A DNA stretch of 64,000 nt, from positions 9,414,942 to 9,478,941 of the forward strand of contig JABAKD010000017.1 in the NCBI GenBank assembly GCA_012845835.1, written 5' to 3'. Shown here in pieces: positions 36,131 through 46,355 of this stretch. Each line of letters starts with the position of its first letter. Position 1 is the first letter of the stretch. The notes under the pieces are model-generated. The model searched no databases. It saw nothing but the letters and a program-made list of their open reading frames with translations, and had not been told where the DNA came from. The position numbers and the translations under genes are program-made. This stretch comes from Undaria pinnatifida (taxonomy: Eukaryota; Sar; Phaeophyceae; Laminariales; Alariaceae).

Positions 36131-36808
36131 ACACGTTCGTGTTTTTTGTCCCTTTTTTTCCCTACCCCACCTATTTATTTTTGTTTTAATTTTTTGTCCA
36201 GCTCCCTCCCTTTTTGTAACTCCGATCATTGATCACATCGCAGCTCCTTGGTTACATCGCAGCCTCCTTCCCCCCCCCCCCCACCTCCAATGTTGCAAAA
36301 AATGACAAGAATGACAAAAATAAGAAAAAAAAGTACCGGGCAGCAGATTCGCCGAGTTTTTAACCTAACTGGTAGCCCGTATGAACACGTTGGGCTTTCC
36401 TGGGTGATGTCGTATCTACATGTTTTACCGCTATCATGTTGTCCGCATCGCTTCGTCATGCTGCTGTTGTTGACGCATGCAGCAGCGGTAGAGCTTGAAG
36501 CAGCAGCCACGCTACAGCATCAATAAAGGTGTTGAGTGAGTCGACACGTTAAAAAAAGACATGTTAACGGCAGTAGACACTGCCGCTGCGGCAATGCGCT
36601 TCACTAAATTACTATCACGAGATGATATCTGGCATTAGTAGTGTTGTTTATACATCCATTTCACGTGTAGTGACGTATTATATGAGACTCTATTTCACGA
36701 TTCCCTTGTCTAGTGTTTAGCCTCCTATTAACCCTCCCCCCCCCCCCCCCTCCCCCACCTTCAACCCCCCCACCCCCGCCCCCGCGCCGTCCTTCCCGCT
36801 CAACACAG

Positions 36809-37182
36809 CCGCAAGCGAGCCCTCGGTGGACGCTACTGTCTGGTGTGTTCATTGGTCGCTCGCTCTGCGACCACTGCCGCCACCGCCAATAGCAACAACT
36901 CCCACGCTAACAGTAACAACGATCACCACAACGCCTCTGTAAGTGGGAACGCCCCCTTGAACCGGCGTCTTCCCCTCCGCCACGTAGCACCTGGCTCAGC
37001 ACACCCCGCTAGGCAAGGCCCGAGTGCGTGTGGTCTCCAGAAAAACGCCGCGAGAGGGGACGGTGGGCTACCATCCCCGGTAGCGATAACGCGATTGAGA
37101 AGGGGGAACGCCAGGCCCGGGCAGCTGAAGGACGGCGTGTTTTTTAGACCGCTCCCAAAGGCTCGCAGAGGGAGCTGGGGAG
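36809..37182 (+). CDS. TAZ-type zinc-finger protein, exon 3 (residues 349-473 plus first nt of 474)
   Basis: This 374-nt exon begins after CTCAACACAG and ends at TGGGGAG|GTGAGA. Its first base completes the split codon from exon 2 (AA|C, Asn349), and the frame reads RKRALGGRYCLVCSLVARSA. Cys359 and Cys362 complete zinc site 3 with His344 and Cys348, ending the TAZ domain in the normal C-x2-C way. An Asn/Ser/His-rich stretch (SNNSHANSNNDHHN) and a basic Pro/Arg-rich linker follow. The alternative donor TCT|GTAAGT at 36939 leaves phase 0 and does not match exon 4, whereas the 37183 donor leaves one base and does. I therefore chose the longer exon; alternative use of 36939 is possible. Confidence 0.75.
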
Positions 37183-37472
37183 GTGAGAAGTTGTGTTGTC
37201 ATATGGTTGTTTTTGTTGGATTGGTTTGGTGGTTGGTTTTTTCGTAGTTGGTGGGTTTGGTTGGTTGATTAGTTTTGTGCCCGGCATTTTGTTGAGGTTT
37301 AGCTTTTGTGTGTATACCAGGTATTGGTTTTGCGGTTTTCTTGTGGCAGTAAGATGTGTCCGCGTGTTGCGACAGTATGATCCAACGGTGAACCGGCCTT
37401 TGACGCTACAAGAAGTAGGGTGTTGGGTAACTTCGTTGGGTTTGATATGTTTGTGAACGCCCTGCCATGCCT

Positions 37473-37810
37473 TGCCTTACCTTTCCTTTACTTGCCCTAC
37501 CCACACCCCACCCCACCCCACCCTACCCTTCCCTACCCACCTTCCCATACCCTACCTTACCCCACCCCACCTTCCCTTATCCTACCATTACCCTACCCTA
37601 CCCTGCCCTACCCTACCCTACCCTACACTGCACTACCCTACCTTACCCTACCCTACCCTACCCTACCCTACCCTACCCTGCCCTACCCTACCCTACCCTA
37701 CCCTACCCTACCCTACCCTACCCTACCCTCTACTACCCTACTTTAACCCACCCTACCCTTCCCTACCCTACCCTACGCTACCTTACCTTACGTTACCCTA
37801 CCTTGAACTT
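37473..37810. repeat. (CCCTA)n array in TAZ intron 3
   Basis: About 60 CCCTA or CCTTA units, pure in the centre (37590-37735). A shorter array (37890-37940) lies between the two copies of exon 4. Long frames through it (LPYPTLPYPT) are artefacts. Because it is all pyrimidine-rich on the sense strand, it supplies the polypyrimidine context for both exon 4 acceptors. Confidence 0.95.
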
Positions 37811-37817
37811 TCCTCAG

Positions 37818-37880
37818 GGTACGACCGGTGTCATTACTTGCGAAAAACCCAGTTCGATTCCATCCTTGAGGAGATCGTAG
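37818..37880 (+). pseudogene. Duplicate exon 4 (4a), partial or alternative
   Basis: After ACTTTCCTCAG, the sequence encodes GYDRCHYLRKTQFDSILEE in the same phase as exon 4b (GYDRCQYLRRTRFDSIPEE). About 50 of the first 56 bases agree, counted by eye. Similarity ends at about 37888, where a CCCTA array takes over, so the acidic second half is missing. The only nearby donor is the weak ATC|GTAGAA. It may be a decaying duplicate or an alternative exon. All changes seen are substitutions that keep the frame open. Confidence 0.6.
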
Positions 37881-37949
37881 AACAAGACCCATCCTTACCC
37901 TACCTTACCCTCCCTTGCCCTACCTTACCCTACCTTGCTTTTTTCTCAG

Positions 37950-38065
37950 GGTACGACCGGTGTCAGTACTTGCGAAGAACCAGGTTTGATTCCATCCCTG
38001 AGGAGCTAACAGAGGAAGACGGTGATGGAGAGGAGGATGACGACGATCACGTGCACGAGAAAGAG
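37950..38065 (+). CDS. TAZ-type zinc-finger protein, exon 4b (residues 474-512)
   Basis: This 116-nt exon lies between acceptor TTTTTTCTCAG and donor GAAAGAG|GTACGT. Its first two bases complete Gly474 with the last base of exon 3. It encodes YDRCQYLRRTRFDSIPEEL followed by an acidic run (TEEDGDGEEDDDDHVHEKE) and ends in phase 0. The basic/aromatic then acidic layout suits a C-terminal regulatory tail. I do not recognise the YDRCQYLRRTRF segment as a named domain. A partial tandem copy lies 132 bp upstream. Confidence 0.68.
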
Positions 38066-38149
38066 GTACGTTCCGGAAAACAGAAATCATTACCATCTCC
38101 ACCACCACTACCAGCACCATGTCGGCAGCACGTTTTTTTTCGGGGACTG

Positions 38150-38330
38150 TCCGCGGGTCGGGTCGGGTCGGATCGGGCCGAGTCGGATTGGGTCACCAGA
38201 TAACTCGACGAGTTCTCGACCCGCGAAACGATTGAGTAGTGGTGATATTTTGCACACCTCCTGACCCGGCCCGACATGACCCGTGAAATTTTGATACCCT
38301 CCTGACCCGTGGGCGCACGGTTTCGTTTTT
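38150..38330. repeat. Degenerate TCGGG element
   Basis: GTCGGGTCGGGTCGGATCGG, then the inverted CTGACCCGGCCCGACATGAC followed by CCGTGAAATTTTGATACC. The word TGACCCGTGAAA with GATAC downstream recurs at 46770-46795, beside the (CCCGA)n array. Both loci are probably the same dispersed element carrying a CCCGA seed; only the second expanded. Confidence 0.6.
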
Positions 38331-38392
38331 TGAGGATGGGGACAAAAACCTTCCGTCCCACCCCTTTAAACGCCACCCTGCAATCTGCAATC

Positions 38393-38716
38393 GACGCCCG
38401 CTAGGATAGAGGAAGAGGTATCAGTTTTCGCCTGAAATGTTTCATGAAGGACGGAGCACCTTAACCCATGACCGTGGAAAAGCTTTTTTCGTTATGAACG
38501 GTTTGTATACCTGCTGTAGGCCATGAGTTTGTTGATCGGGTAGCACTGTAGCTTTCGCCCTCCAAGGCGGTTTTTGAGTTAACGCCTTGACAATTGGAAA
38601 CCATTTTGGGGGACAACTTTACTTGAAGTTAGTGTAGGGAGAGACTTGAGGGTTCTAAAGGGCCTCAAGTGAGGCGCTTCAGACAAAAATGGGGCACCTC
38701 TAGCGTAGCCTGCGTC
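38393..38716 (+). mobile_element. MITE-1 copy with a nested family E insert
   Basis: Ends GACGCCCGCTAGGATAGAGG and CCTCTAGCGTAGCCTGCGTC are inverted repeats of one another with a few mismatches. Interior landmarks TTTTCGCCTGAAATG, GACGGAGCACC, ATGGCC-type GGCCATGAGTTTGTTGATCG, and GGCGCTTCAGACAAAAATGG match other copies. About 95 bp (38574-38668: GGAAACCATTTTGGGGGACA, TTAGTGTAGGGAGAG) are family E sequence absent from other MITE-1 copies. Confidence 0.7.
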
Positions 38717-39169
38717 AATACCAAGGGACAACAAGGCTGTCAGGCACCATTCATCACTCCGCGTCACCAGTTTATCGTTAGTGGTAAATATGTATCGTAA
38801 CCAATCAGTCAATAGACATGACGCATCGGCAATGCTCGTCAATTGATCACACCGCCATGAAGCAGTGCCTGATATAATTAACTGGTATGTACAGTCGTAC
38901 CAGTATGTGATGGATAATGGCGTTTCTCTTTTGACCTTTCTTAACGACCGTATCATTGCGTCGTAATGATAATTGAAACTTTTTTTTTTTTCGTCTCGTT
39001 TTTGTTTTTTCGCTTTTTTTTTTCGAAATGCAGAGCGCTTGTTCTTCAGGAGTGTCGAAAGGAGTGTCGAAAGGAGTGTCGAAAGGAGTGTCGAAGGCCA
39101 ACTCCAACGACGACAGTGGAAGGTCGAAAACTCTGGTGTCCTCACACTCGTTGTGATTGTCAAGCGGTT

Positions 39170-39550
39170 CGATACGTTACTCGATACGATATTATTGTAC
39201 GATCTGATCTGGTATGATACGATACGGCCCAGTACGATATGATCCAATCCGATCCAACAGCATCCGATCCGATCCGGTCTGATACGGTGCAGATCTAATA
39301 CGGTACGATCCAATACGATACGGTACGGGTCCAGTACGGTACCAATACGGTACGGTTCGACCCATTATGATATGGCACGGAGCTACAGTAGTGCGATGCG
39401 ATCCAACACGCGGCACGGTAAAGTACGATCCAGTATGATACGGTAAGGTGCAATGCAATACGATAGGATGCGATTTGATCCGATATGATAGGGTGCGATA
39501 TAATATCCGATACGACCACGTACGATACGATCCGATCCGATAAGAAATTA
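39170..39550. repeat. Degenerate GATACG/GATCCGATCC satellite
   Basis: Short units of CGATACGATACGG, CCGATCCGATCC and CGGTACGG alternate for about 380 bp. Peptide frames such as RIGSYRIRSAPY are artefacts. It lies in TAZ intron 4. A 12-bp repeat CGAAAGGAGTGT occurs three times just upstream (39055-39092). Confidence 0.9.
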
Positions 39551-39679
39551 TCCAATCCGATCCAATCCGATTCTCCGTCTGTCATGCCGGGGGTCGGGAT
39601 CGACGGGGGCATTACATGTGATTTTGGCTTTGCTTTATGGTACGGTATGATATCATATGTTCTCATATGCATCGTTCAG

Positions 39680-39724
39680 GATGCACAGGATCAAAATAGC
39701 GAAGAGGCTAGTGTAGCTGTGTGA
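39680..39724 (+). CDS. TAZ-type zinc-finger protein, possible terminal exon 5 (residues 513-526)
   Basis: After acceptor CATCGTTCAG, phase 0, it reads DAQDQNSEEASVAV then TGA. It continues the acidic Ser/Glu composition of exon 4b and would end a 526-residue protein. The exon is short, so support is limited to acceptor, phase and composition. A donor-like GTGAGG overlaps the stop, so the exon could instead splice onward; that would leave two bases, which does not match the candidate exon at 42902. Confidence 0.42.
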   Translation, partial: DAQDQNSEEASVAV

Positions 39725-39889
39725 GGGTCTGCTTTCGGCCTGCCTGTTTGCGTGCTGGTGTGTGTCTTTATTGTCTATCTGTCCGCAGTTCTCGCTCAAC
39801 GGAAACGGGGTGGTTGAGGGGGGCGTAGGAGATGATGCGTTGCTGTTTGGTAGGTGAGAATGAACGGGGGAGATGGGAGAGTCGAGGTT

Positions 39890-40095
39890 GCTCGCATCGG
39901 ACAGATCACGATTTAGAGACCGTGCTGCTGAGAGACAGATTACGTGCTAGATCTCATCGAGAGCGACAGATGACGATCTACATAGTAGATCATGGAAAGA
40001 GAGATCACGATCTATCTATACATCAAACGAGACAGATTACGGTTTAGATCATCGAGAGACAGATCGCCATCTATGTCCCCGAGAGAGAGATGACG
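39890..40095. repeat. 20-bp degenerate repeat GAGAGACAGATCACGATCTA
   Basis: About eight imperfect units of GAGA-CAGAT(C/T/G)ACGATCTA. No coding role. Confidence 0.85.
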
Positions 40096-40099
40096 AAAA

Positions 40100-41784
40100 T
40101 ACATCGAGATCGTATATTTGCCGTTATGGTATGTTGTGCGAGACCCTGTGATCCCACGAATCTGACCCAGCCGGCAAACTTGTGTGCAAGAGCTGTGTCG
40201 TACGAATCGCACCCGGCAAGCATAATCATATTCCTGGTAGATTACTCAAATCAGGATTCTGTCTGTGTCGTAAAATACCTAGATGGTGAACTAGGAATCT
40301 GATCTGTCTGCATGTGCATGTGTGCAAGTTTGTACATTTCTGAGGCGAACGCAGCAGGACAGCGGTACAGCGGTGGTTTTATTATTGTCTTGCGCCGTTT
40401 TTAGCAAAATTATAAAAATAGCGTTGCACGGGGGAGGTGTGGATGGGAATAGCGGGGTTTTTCGTTTTTGGAGCGAAGAGAGGGTAAAGTCGTGTCTTGG
40501 GCGCACGGGAAAAAAGGGGATGGTTTGGATTTTTGGGAAGAGGGAAGCAACTCGCGCGGCCGAAATGGTATGCTAACGAACTCGGGGTGGAATGGTTGGG
40601 AGGTATGCTGGTTGTGGGTTTGATTGGTCGGGAGGTTGGTTCATTGCCGGGTTGTGACTTTGATTGGTTTGGGTGGGGAATTGGTGGTTTGGTTCCGGAG
40701 GGGGGGGGGGGGGCAGGGGGTCAAGTTAAAGGAGTTAGACTCGAGCGAAGTTTGGCGACTGTTTTTGTTGTTTATTTTTGTATTTGCCCGAATTTGATTT
40801 TGCTGTTTTTTCGCGATTCATGAATTGTTTAGCCGGACCGGAAGTCCCCTTCCGTTCTGTCATTTTCTCGCCCTTTTTGTCTCTCTCAAAGATTTCTTTG
40901 TTGCAAAAAACGATGGGAGGGGGAGAGGGAATGGAAGGGCGGAGGGGGGAAGGAAAGATCGTCGTGATGGCACGGCGCAGCGGAAAGTGATATTTCGTTT
41001 CCGGTTTAGGTTTTGAAGGTTCGCATCAGCGTGCGATCTTAATCGTCTGTCTGAAAACAATTCAACGAAGCTGCGCGTGGGTATGAACCCTATATGATAA
41101 GGCTCTAGCTTTTGGCGGTCTGTTTTAGTTTTTTTTTCTTGAGGCAGTGGTGTTTTGGTGGCTGTGTATTGTGTATTTGGAAGAGGAGTGTCGAGCGTTG
41201 GGGTTGATGCGTTCGAAGGTAATTTTTGTTGTTGACAGTTCCTTGGGGTCCACTGCGCGCTAGATTAGTCACGTAGATTTTTGTTTCGTTTTTTTGGTGC
41301 TTTTGCTGCCGCAAAGCTCTTTTTTCCGTCTTGCGGTTAAAGCTTCCGGCAGGGGCGCTTTTTTTTGTCAGGCAAGGTCTGGACGATTTTACCACGCTGA
41401 GATGGCAGGGAGAGAGGGGGTGTGAGGACGAGTGTTGTGTCTCCCTACACCAAGGGGAAGGGGATGATGATCCCGCCCCCCGCCCCTAGAGGAGGGGACG
41501 ATTGTTTCTCTCCCCCCCCTAGAGGCGGGGACAACCGTTCTCTCCCCCCCGTCTTCACAGCGTGGTGGTAATGTTCTTGACCATACGTGCCCATTTTTTT
41601 GTCTTTTTGTGCAATGTGTATCGGGTCTTGTCCCTTGTTTTTATAGTGTTAGTTGCTGCCGGTGGGGGTCAATATTGGGTGAGATGAGGCGTGGTTGTAT
41701 CGGTGGCGAATCAGGCCCCCGATTTCATTGGCCAGCCTGTTGGTTGCCATGGTATTGCCGGGCGGCTGAGGCCGAGACCGTCGG
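40100..41784. other. G/T-rich spacer, no gene recognised
   Basis: The plus strand becomes strongly G and T rich from about 40400. A G13 run lies near 40700-40712 and AGAGG-bounded GGGGACGATTGTTTCTCTCC duplications at about 41488-41555. Frames are low complexity. No splice-consistent exon was found. Confidence 0.45.
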
Positions 41785-42115
41785 TGTTTTGATTGGTTGA
41801 TGGGTTGTTTGACTGATAAATTGGTTGATTGGTCGATCGGTTGGCTTGCTTGGATGACTGATTGATTGATTAATTGGTTGGTCGTTTGACCGGCTTTGAT
41901 TAATTGGTTGGTTTGTTGCCTGACCGCTTTTGTTGTTTAGCGGACTGGCGGGTTGATGGGGTGGTAGACTGATTGATTGGCTGGTCTTTTTCGTCGGTGG
42001 ACCGTTTGGTTGGTTTATTTGGTTTTGGTTTATTGTCAATTGTTAGGTTGGTTGATCGATTCATCGGTTTCGATTGGTTGGTTCATTGACCGATTGGTTA
42101 GTTGATGCATGGATT
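41785..42115. repeat. Degenerate TTGGTTGATTGG array, first block
   Basis: Units of TTGATTGGTTGATCGATTGG with irregular spacing. The minus frame (NQPINQSISH) is an artefact. A second, longer block lies at 43468-43925. Confidence 0.9.
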
Positions 42116-42901
42116 CGCTGATGCTGGCTGTTCGTTGTCCGGACCAAAACTAAAACCAAAAGTTTCGTATCCCCCGCTGATCAAGCCTGAAGCGACAACC
42201 TAAAGGTGGTTAAAGGGCATCCATACAGCGGCAACAGTAGTAGCGGCAGCGCTTTTTCGGTGTGGTGTGTTTTTTGTCTCAAGACTCATTCATTCATTCG
42301 TTCATTCATTCATTCGATGCATTCCCCCCCCCTTATTTTTGTGGTACTGTCTTTCCGGCGGAAAGGGTAGGGTTGGATGTTTGGTCAGTTCGGGTCTTTC
42401 TGATGGCAAGGCGAGTATGATCAGGCGTGGTTATTATACGTTTTGTTATCGGAGTTCGGGATGAAGATGGGACAGAGAGGGGCGGTATATGGAATTAAAT
42501 GTCTGTGAGCGGGGTTACGGGTTGAGTCGGAAGAGGTGGCGGAGGGACAAGGTACAGGAAGAAGCGGCGAAAGAGAAGAGCATGGAGCAGGGGTGGACTC
42601 AAGAATGAAGAAGGGTTGGGCACGGGGTGGGGGGGGAGGACGGTGCTTTGTAGGCGGCCGGCTCCGAATTCTCGATCGGTGTTTTTGCATCTTATTGCTT
42701 AAGATGTGGATGATGAGAGTCTTTGTTATGTACGAGTCAGATATGTCTAACTGTGGTGGTTTAGTTGGTTGGTTGGTTGGTTGGTTGGTTGGTGTGGGGT
42801 GGTGGTAACTAGGTGCTACTGTAGAGAAAGACATCAGGAATGTTTCACCCTGGTGGGGCGCCGTGTGCTTGAAATATCTTTCTCTACTGTAGTAGCGGCA
42901 G

Positions 42902-43146
42902 TTACCTCGAAGAGAAACGATGTCCATTCGGCTGTGTGTTTTTTCTGTTCAAAGGAAACTGATAGTGGATGCAATGATCATGCCGGAGAGCACATGGCAG
43001 AAGGGGGGGAGGGGGCGAGACGAGGCAAGTTCTTGACTTGCACCGAGGGCGGCTGCAATGTCATGTCAATCGTCGGGAAAACGCAGAAAATTGAAAATTG
43101 CCAGTATTGGGCTGGGGGTGGGGGGGGAGTGGCGGAGTGCAGATAA
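42902..43146 (+). CDS. Cysteine-rich candidate exon, unknown gene
   Basis: After an acceptor-like TAGTAGCGGCAG a frame reads TSKRNDVHSAVCFFCSKETD, SGCNDHAGEH, a Gly/Glu linker, then GKFLTCTEGGCNVMSIVGKT and runs to TAA at 43146. The spacing C-x2-C-x6-C-x2-H ... C-x4-C looks like a zinc-binding finger, and the frame stands out from the surrounding simple sequence. It needs an upstream exon in phase 1. TAZ exon 5 offers only a poor phase-1 donor (GCTA|GTGTAG at 39711). It could be another TAZ exon via an unseen intermediate, or part of a different gene. Confidence 0.32.
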
Positions 43147-43467
43147 GAGGGGAAGAACGCCACATACATACGTACAGAAGATTCAGGAGTGGGGTTGGTA
43201 GAGGGAAGCAGCTTGTTGGATTGGAGTGAATCGATGTGATAGATTAGGGGTTAGCGCATCTCGTTGTTCTTTTGGTTTATCACCCCTCACGTGACATGCG
43301 TTCCATGGTGGACATGCGGAGTTGTTGACTTTGTGTGTCGATTTCGTGTGCTGCCTGTTTTGCTGCTTTGGTGCTGACCTTCTTTCGACCTTTCCAAGGC
43401 GGTTCGTGGAATTAATGGTGTGGATGGAGGGAGGGCGTACGTCCTTTTGCGTGCGTAGCGGGTCGAG

Positions 43468-43525
43468 AGGCATCGATTTGATTGATTGATTGGTTGGTTG
43501 ATCGATTGATCGATTGATCGATTGG

Positions 43526-43556
<31 letters not shown>

Positions 43557-43925
43557 ATTATTTAGTTTATTGGTTGTTTGGTTAATCGATTGGTCGATTA
43601 ATTGCTTGGTTGGCTGATTGAATAGTCGAAAAGTCTAATGACTGATTTGTTGGGTGTTGACTGATTGATTGGTTGATTATATGGCCGATTGATCCATTGG
43701 TCTATTGCTTGACTAATTAATTGATTGGTTGATTAACCGACCGATTAGTTGATTGATTGTTTGATTGGTGGTTGATTAATCAGTAAATCGATCGACTGAT
43801 TGACCGATTCATTGACTTTTCTATCAATTTATTCGTTTGTAATCGATCGATTGAGCGATTGTTAAACAATCAATCCAATCTCTTGATCTATTGATTGATT
43901 GGTTAATTGATCTGTTGGTTGCGTT
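43468..43925. repeat. Degenerate TTGATTGATTGG array, second block
   Basis: About 450 bp of (TTGATTGATTGG)-like units with TTGATCGATTGATCGATTGA sub-arrays. The plus strand is nearly devoid of C. Same unit as 41785-42115. Confidence 0.92.
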
Positions 43926-44355
43926 TGCTTGCCGCGTTAGTTTTCTGTATGAAGCATTCAGGGGTCGATGGTGGCTGCGATACGGTGTAGTTGTGTCGAA
44001 TTGCTTTCGGTATCTCGGATTAGCCGCACGGTAAATGGAGCGTGTTGGGCGCGTTGTACACTCAACGATGACGAGCATAGTGTGTGCTTGTTGTTGCGTT
44101 TTTGTGTACCTTCATACCAGTCATTCGATGTATTTTTTGCGTTCGTTGTGCGTTCGATGGTGTGCGGGGGGTTAGTCGGGGTGGATTAAAGTCGTTTTAA
44201 TATGTGTATGGGGGCTGGGCTGATAGGCAGATGAGAGATGGTGACAGATGGTGAGAGATGATAGGGTGGGGAGGCGCGCGAGGTATGGCATGTGCATGCT
44301 TGGCGTGGCAATAGGGATGGTGTAGTCTGGAGTGGCAGACGTTAGGGAGGGAGTT

Positions 44356-44455
44356 GTGATGATGATGATAATGAAGATGATGATTTTATTATGGTGATGA
44401 TCGTGATGATCGTGATGATCGTGATGATAATGATGATAATGCCGTCGATGACGAT
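44356..44455. repeat. (GATGAT)n microsatellite with GATGATCGT units
   Basis: GATGATGATGATAATGAAGA followed by four GATGATCGT units. No function. Confidence 0.9.
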
Positions 44456-44529
44456 TATTAGATACCAGTATATGTCAGTGATCCTCTCCAGTATACCTCA
44501 CGCATGAGCGGCACGGAGCGACCCAAACA

Positions 44530-44842
44530 ACCGGAAGCGTAGCGGTAGTCTCTTCCCAACCCTTTGGTAGTCTCTTCCCAACCCTAATTGGAATGCCCTT
44601 CAAACCAAACACTATTTTAACCAAAAACTTCTAAACACGTCAGCTGTGTGTTCGATCAATTTAGGGTCGATACGCATCTTAAAGCGTAGCGGTAGTCTCT
44701 TCCCAACCCTTTGGTAGTCTCTTCCCCACCTTTTCATTGGAATGTCCTTCAAACCAAACAATATTTTAACCAAAAACTTCTAAACACGTCAGCTGTGAGT
44801 TCGATCAATTTAGGGTCGCCAGTCATCTTTACAAGCTGGCTG
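44530..44842. repeat. Tandem duplication of about 158 bp
   Basis: AGCGTAGCGGTAGTCTCTTC, CCAACCCTTTGGTAGTCTC, GGAATG(C/T)CCTTCAAACC, AACCAAAAACTTCTAAACAC and GTCAGCTGTG(T/A)GTTCGATC occur twice (44534-44690 and 44692-44842). Both end with a family C-like CAGCTGTG...CGATCAATTTAGGGTCG followed by CATCTT; the second continues into TACAAGCTGGCTG. Confidence 0.9.
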
Positions 44843-44895
44843 TTTACAGATACCATAGACTACACACCTGTTCACGTCTAGTCTAGATACTATAC

Positions 44896-45137
44896 CTGTA
44901 TTATATGCAAGATATATGCGGTACAGGCGCAACTCAGGAGATGTGTGCAAGATCGTGCAGATCATACCGCTCCCACCCGACAAGATGTTCTATGGGTCAT
45001 GCAGATCGCATCGACCAGTGTGGTATATCTGCCGTGGATGGCATAATGGGATCACCTATACTCACTCGGGGTCGGTGTGCTCGCGCGGCCCACCTCGAGG
45101 CTGGGCCTTGGATGCGCGGTGGGAGCGGGTAAAATGA
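44896..45137 (+). other. Coding-like stretch, unresolved
   Basis: Two plus-strand frames are open together: one with EMCARSCRSYRSHPTRC and one with GDVCKIVQIIPLPPDKMFYG. An acceptor-like CGCAACTCAG precedes both and a donor-like GCG|GGTAAAATGAG follows. It could be an exon, but I cannot choose a frame and recognise no domain. Confidence 0.2.
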
Positions 45138-45491
45138 GAAGTCCCAGGTGTTGAATATGAAGTATTGGTATCCATTATGGTATCGTCGCCTACATCCGAG
45201 TACATTGTCACAACCAAGGTATATGAGACAATATGGGCTAGAAGATGACCAAAACTAGACTGACACAGCGGGCGTATCCCAATCGGGGAACCAACCCAGA
45301 ACTAAACATACCTATAGTAGGCATGTCTACAGCGGGGTGACTGACATTCTGACATGTCACCACCTCAACATCTTCATGTCATCTAATAAAATGCACTCAT
45401 TTCCCAATATCGAACTATTCTATAATACTCGTACAGACGAAAATCATGCATTACATCTCCGTAGATTACGTGAATATACTACTGCTGATCA

Positions 45492-45872
45492 GGAATTAGT
45501 GGGGTATTTTAGTCCGTTTGACCACTTGCAAAGGTTAACCAATAGCTTACCCATACTGAGCCTTATAACACTGTTCCCCCCTGAAACGGCGGGATAGCAG
45601 GTCGGCCGGATATACGGGCGGACCTGTCAATATCCAAGCGGTTTCATTTCCTGGGTATACCCGGGGAGAGTATTTCTCAAGTTCGACATGGGGAAAGTTT
45701 GAAAAAGTTTATTAATTGTGGATGGTGGGATTTGAACCCACGACCCAAAAAAAACATGGTCTGTCGACGACGCCATTTTTTTAGGAATTAGTGGGGTATT
45801 GGTCCGTTTGACCACTTGCGAAAGGTTAATCCATAGCTTACCCAAACTAAGCCTTATAACACTGCTCATCAG
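45492..45872 (-). mobile_element. tRNA-like insert between 85-bp direct repeats
   Basis: GGAATTAGTGGGGTATT, GTCCGTTTGACCACTTGC, GGTTAA(C/T)C and GCTTACCCA(T/A)ACT(G/A)AG appear at 45492-45578 and 45783-45872. Between them, on the minus strand, lies a tRNA-like 3' half: a TGGCGTCGTCGACAG segment, a T-rich variable arm, then GTCGTGGGTTCAAATCCCAC and CATCCAC. The T stem (GTGGG/CCCAC) is perfect, but no matching 5' acceptor strand (GTGGATG) is seen, so it is not a functional tRNA. Confidence 0.55.
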
Positions 45873-46355
45873 GCAGACTGCAAGTACTAGATATTTCATG
45901 GCATAGATCACTTGCGGTACGGCCACGGCTCCTCTCGTGGCGCTAGATTTGCGTCGCCCAACTATACGGTAGGGCGTCAACCTGGGCACGAAAACAATGA
46001 TCCCTCGGGTTGATACCGCCCCACACGGTGTGGAAACCCCACCCTCATCCACTGACTGCCTGGGGCTCATGGAGTCCCGGAGCTGAGACCCTATCCTTGC
46101 CGGCAATGGGGAGCTCCTCTGTCCGACGTGTGCTATGTACTACGTTGTGCATTGTAGTTCGAACACCCAACCAGTACCATCAGCTCGGGCTGTTCGAGTG
46201 GCCGATGGTAACGGAATTCCATACAGCAGAGCATTCCTAGCTATATACCTGGTAGAAATTCTCTGATGTAAAAGGGGCTTTTCACGTGTCGGACACTTCG
46301 TGCGGATCGGGTCGGGCCAGAGCCAACCGACCCGGGGCGTGATATTATGTTTCCT

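Larger units (their letters stand above)
31444..36808 (+). other. TAZ gene intron 2, about 5.4 kb
   Basis: Begins GTAAGA, ends CTCAACACAG. It contains family E and G blocks (34699-35260, 35665-35805), a SINE-1-like copy at about 35835-36130, a short GTAATGGGTCTTGT array, and several TACCWGGTA sites. The last 100 bases are C-rich with long C runs, giving a strong pyrimidine tract. Stretches 31560-33890 and 34030-34690 have no recognised gene. Confidence 0.65.

Noticed and set aside
36809-36938. Short form of exon 3 ending at the strong GTAAGT donor at 36939
   Set aside because: It leaves phase 0, incompatible with exon 4a or 4b, which both need one base. Kept only as a possible alternative.
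37472-38203. 243-residue open frame through the CCCTA array
   Set aside because: It joins intron sequence, both exon 4 copies and intron 4. Only the two exon pieces, each preceded by an acceptor, look coding.
39680-42902. Splicing exon 5 by the GTGAGG donor at 39721 to the Cys-rich frame at 42902
   Set aside because: It initially looked attractive, but the phase is wrong: the joined frame would read VYLEEKRCPFG and reach a stop instead of entering CFFCSKETD.
45727-45775. Functional tRNA gene
   Set aside because: The T arm is perfect but no pairing 5' acceptor strand or D arm is present, and the anticodon stem does not form.
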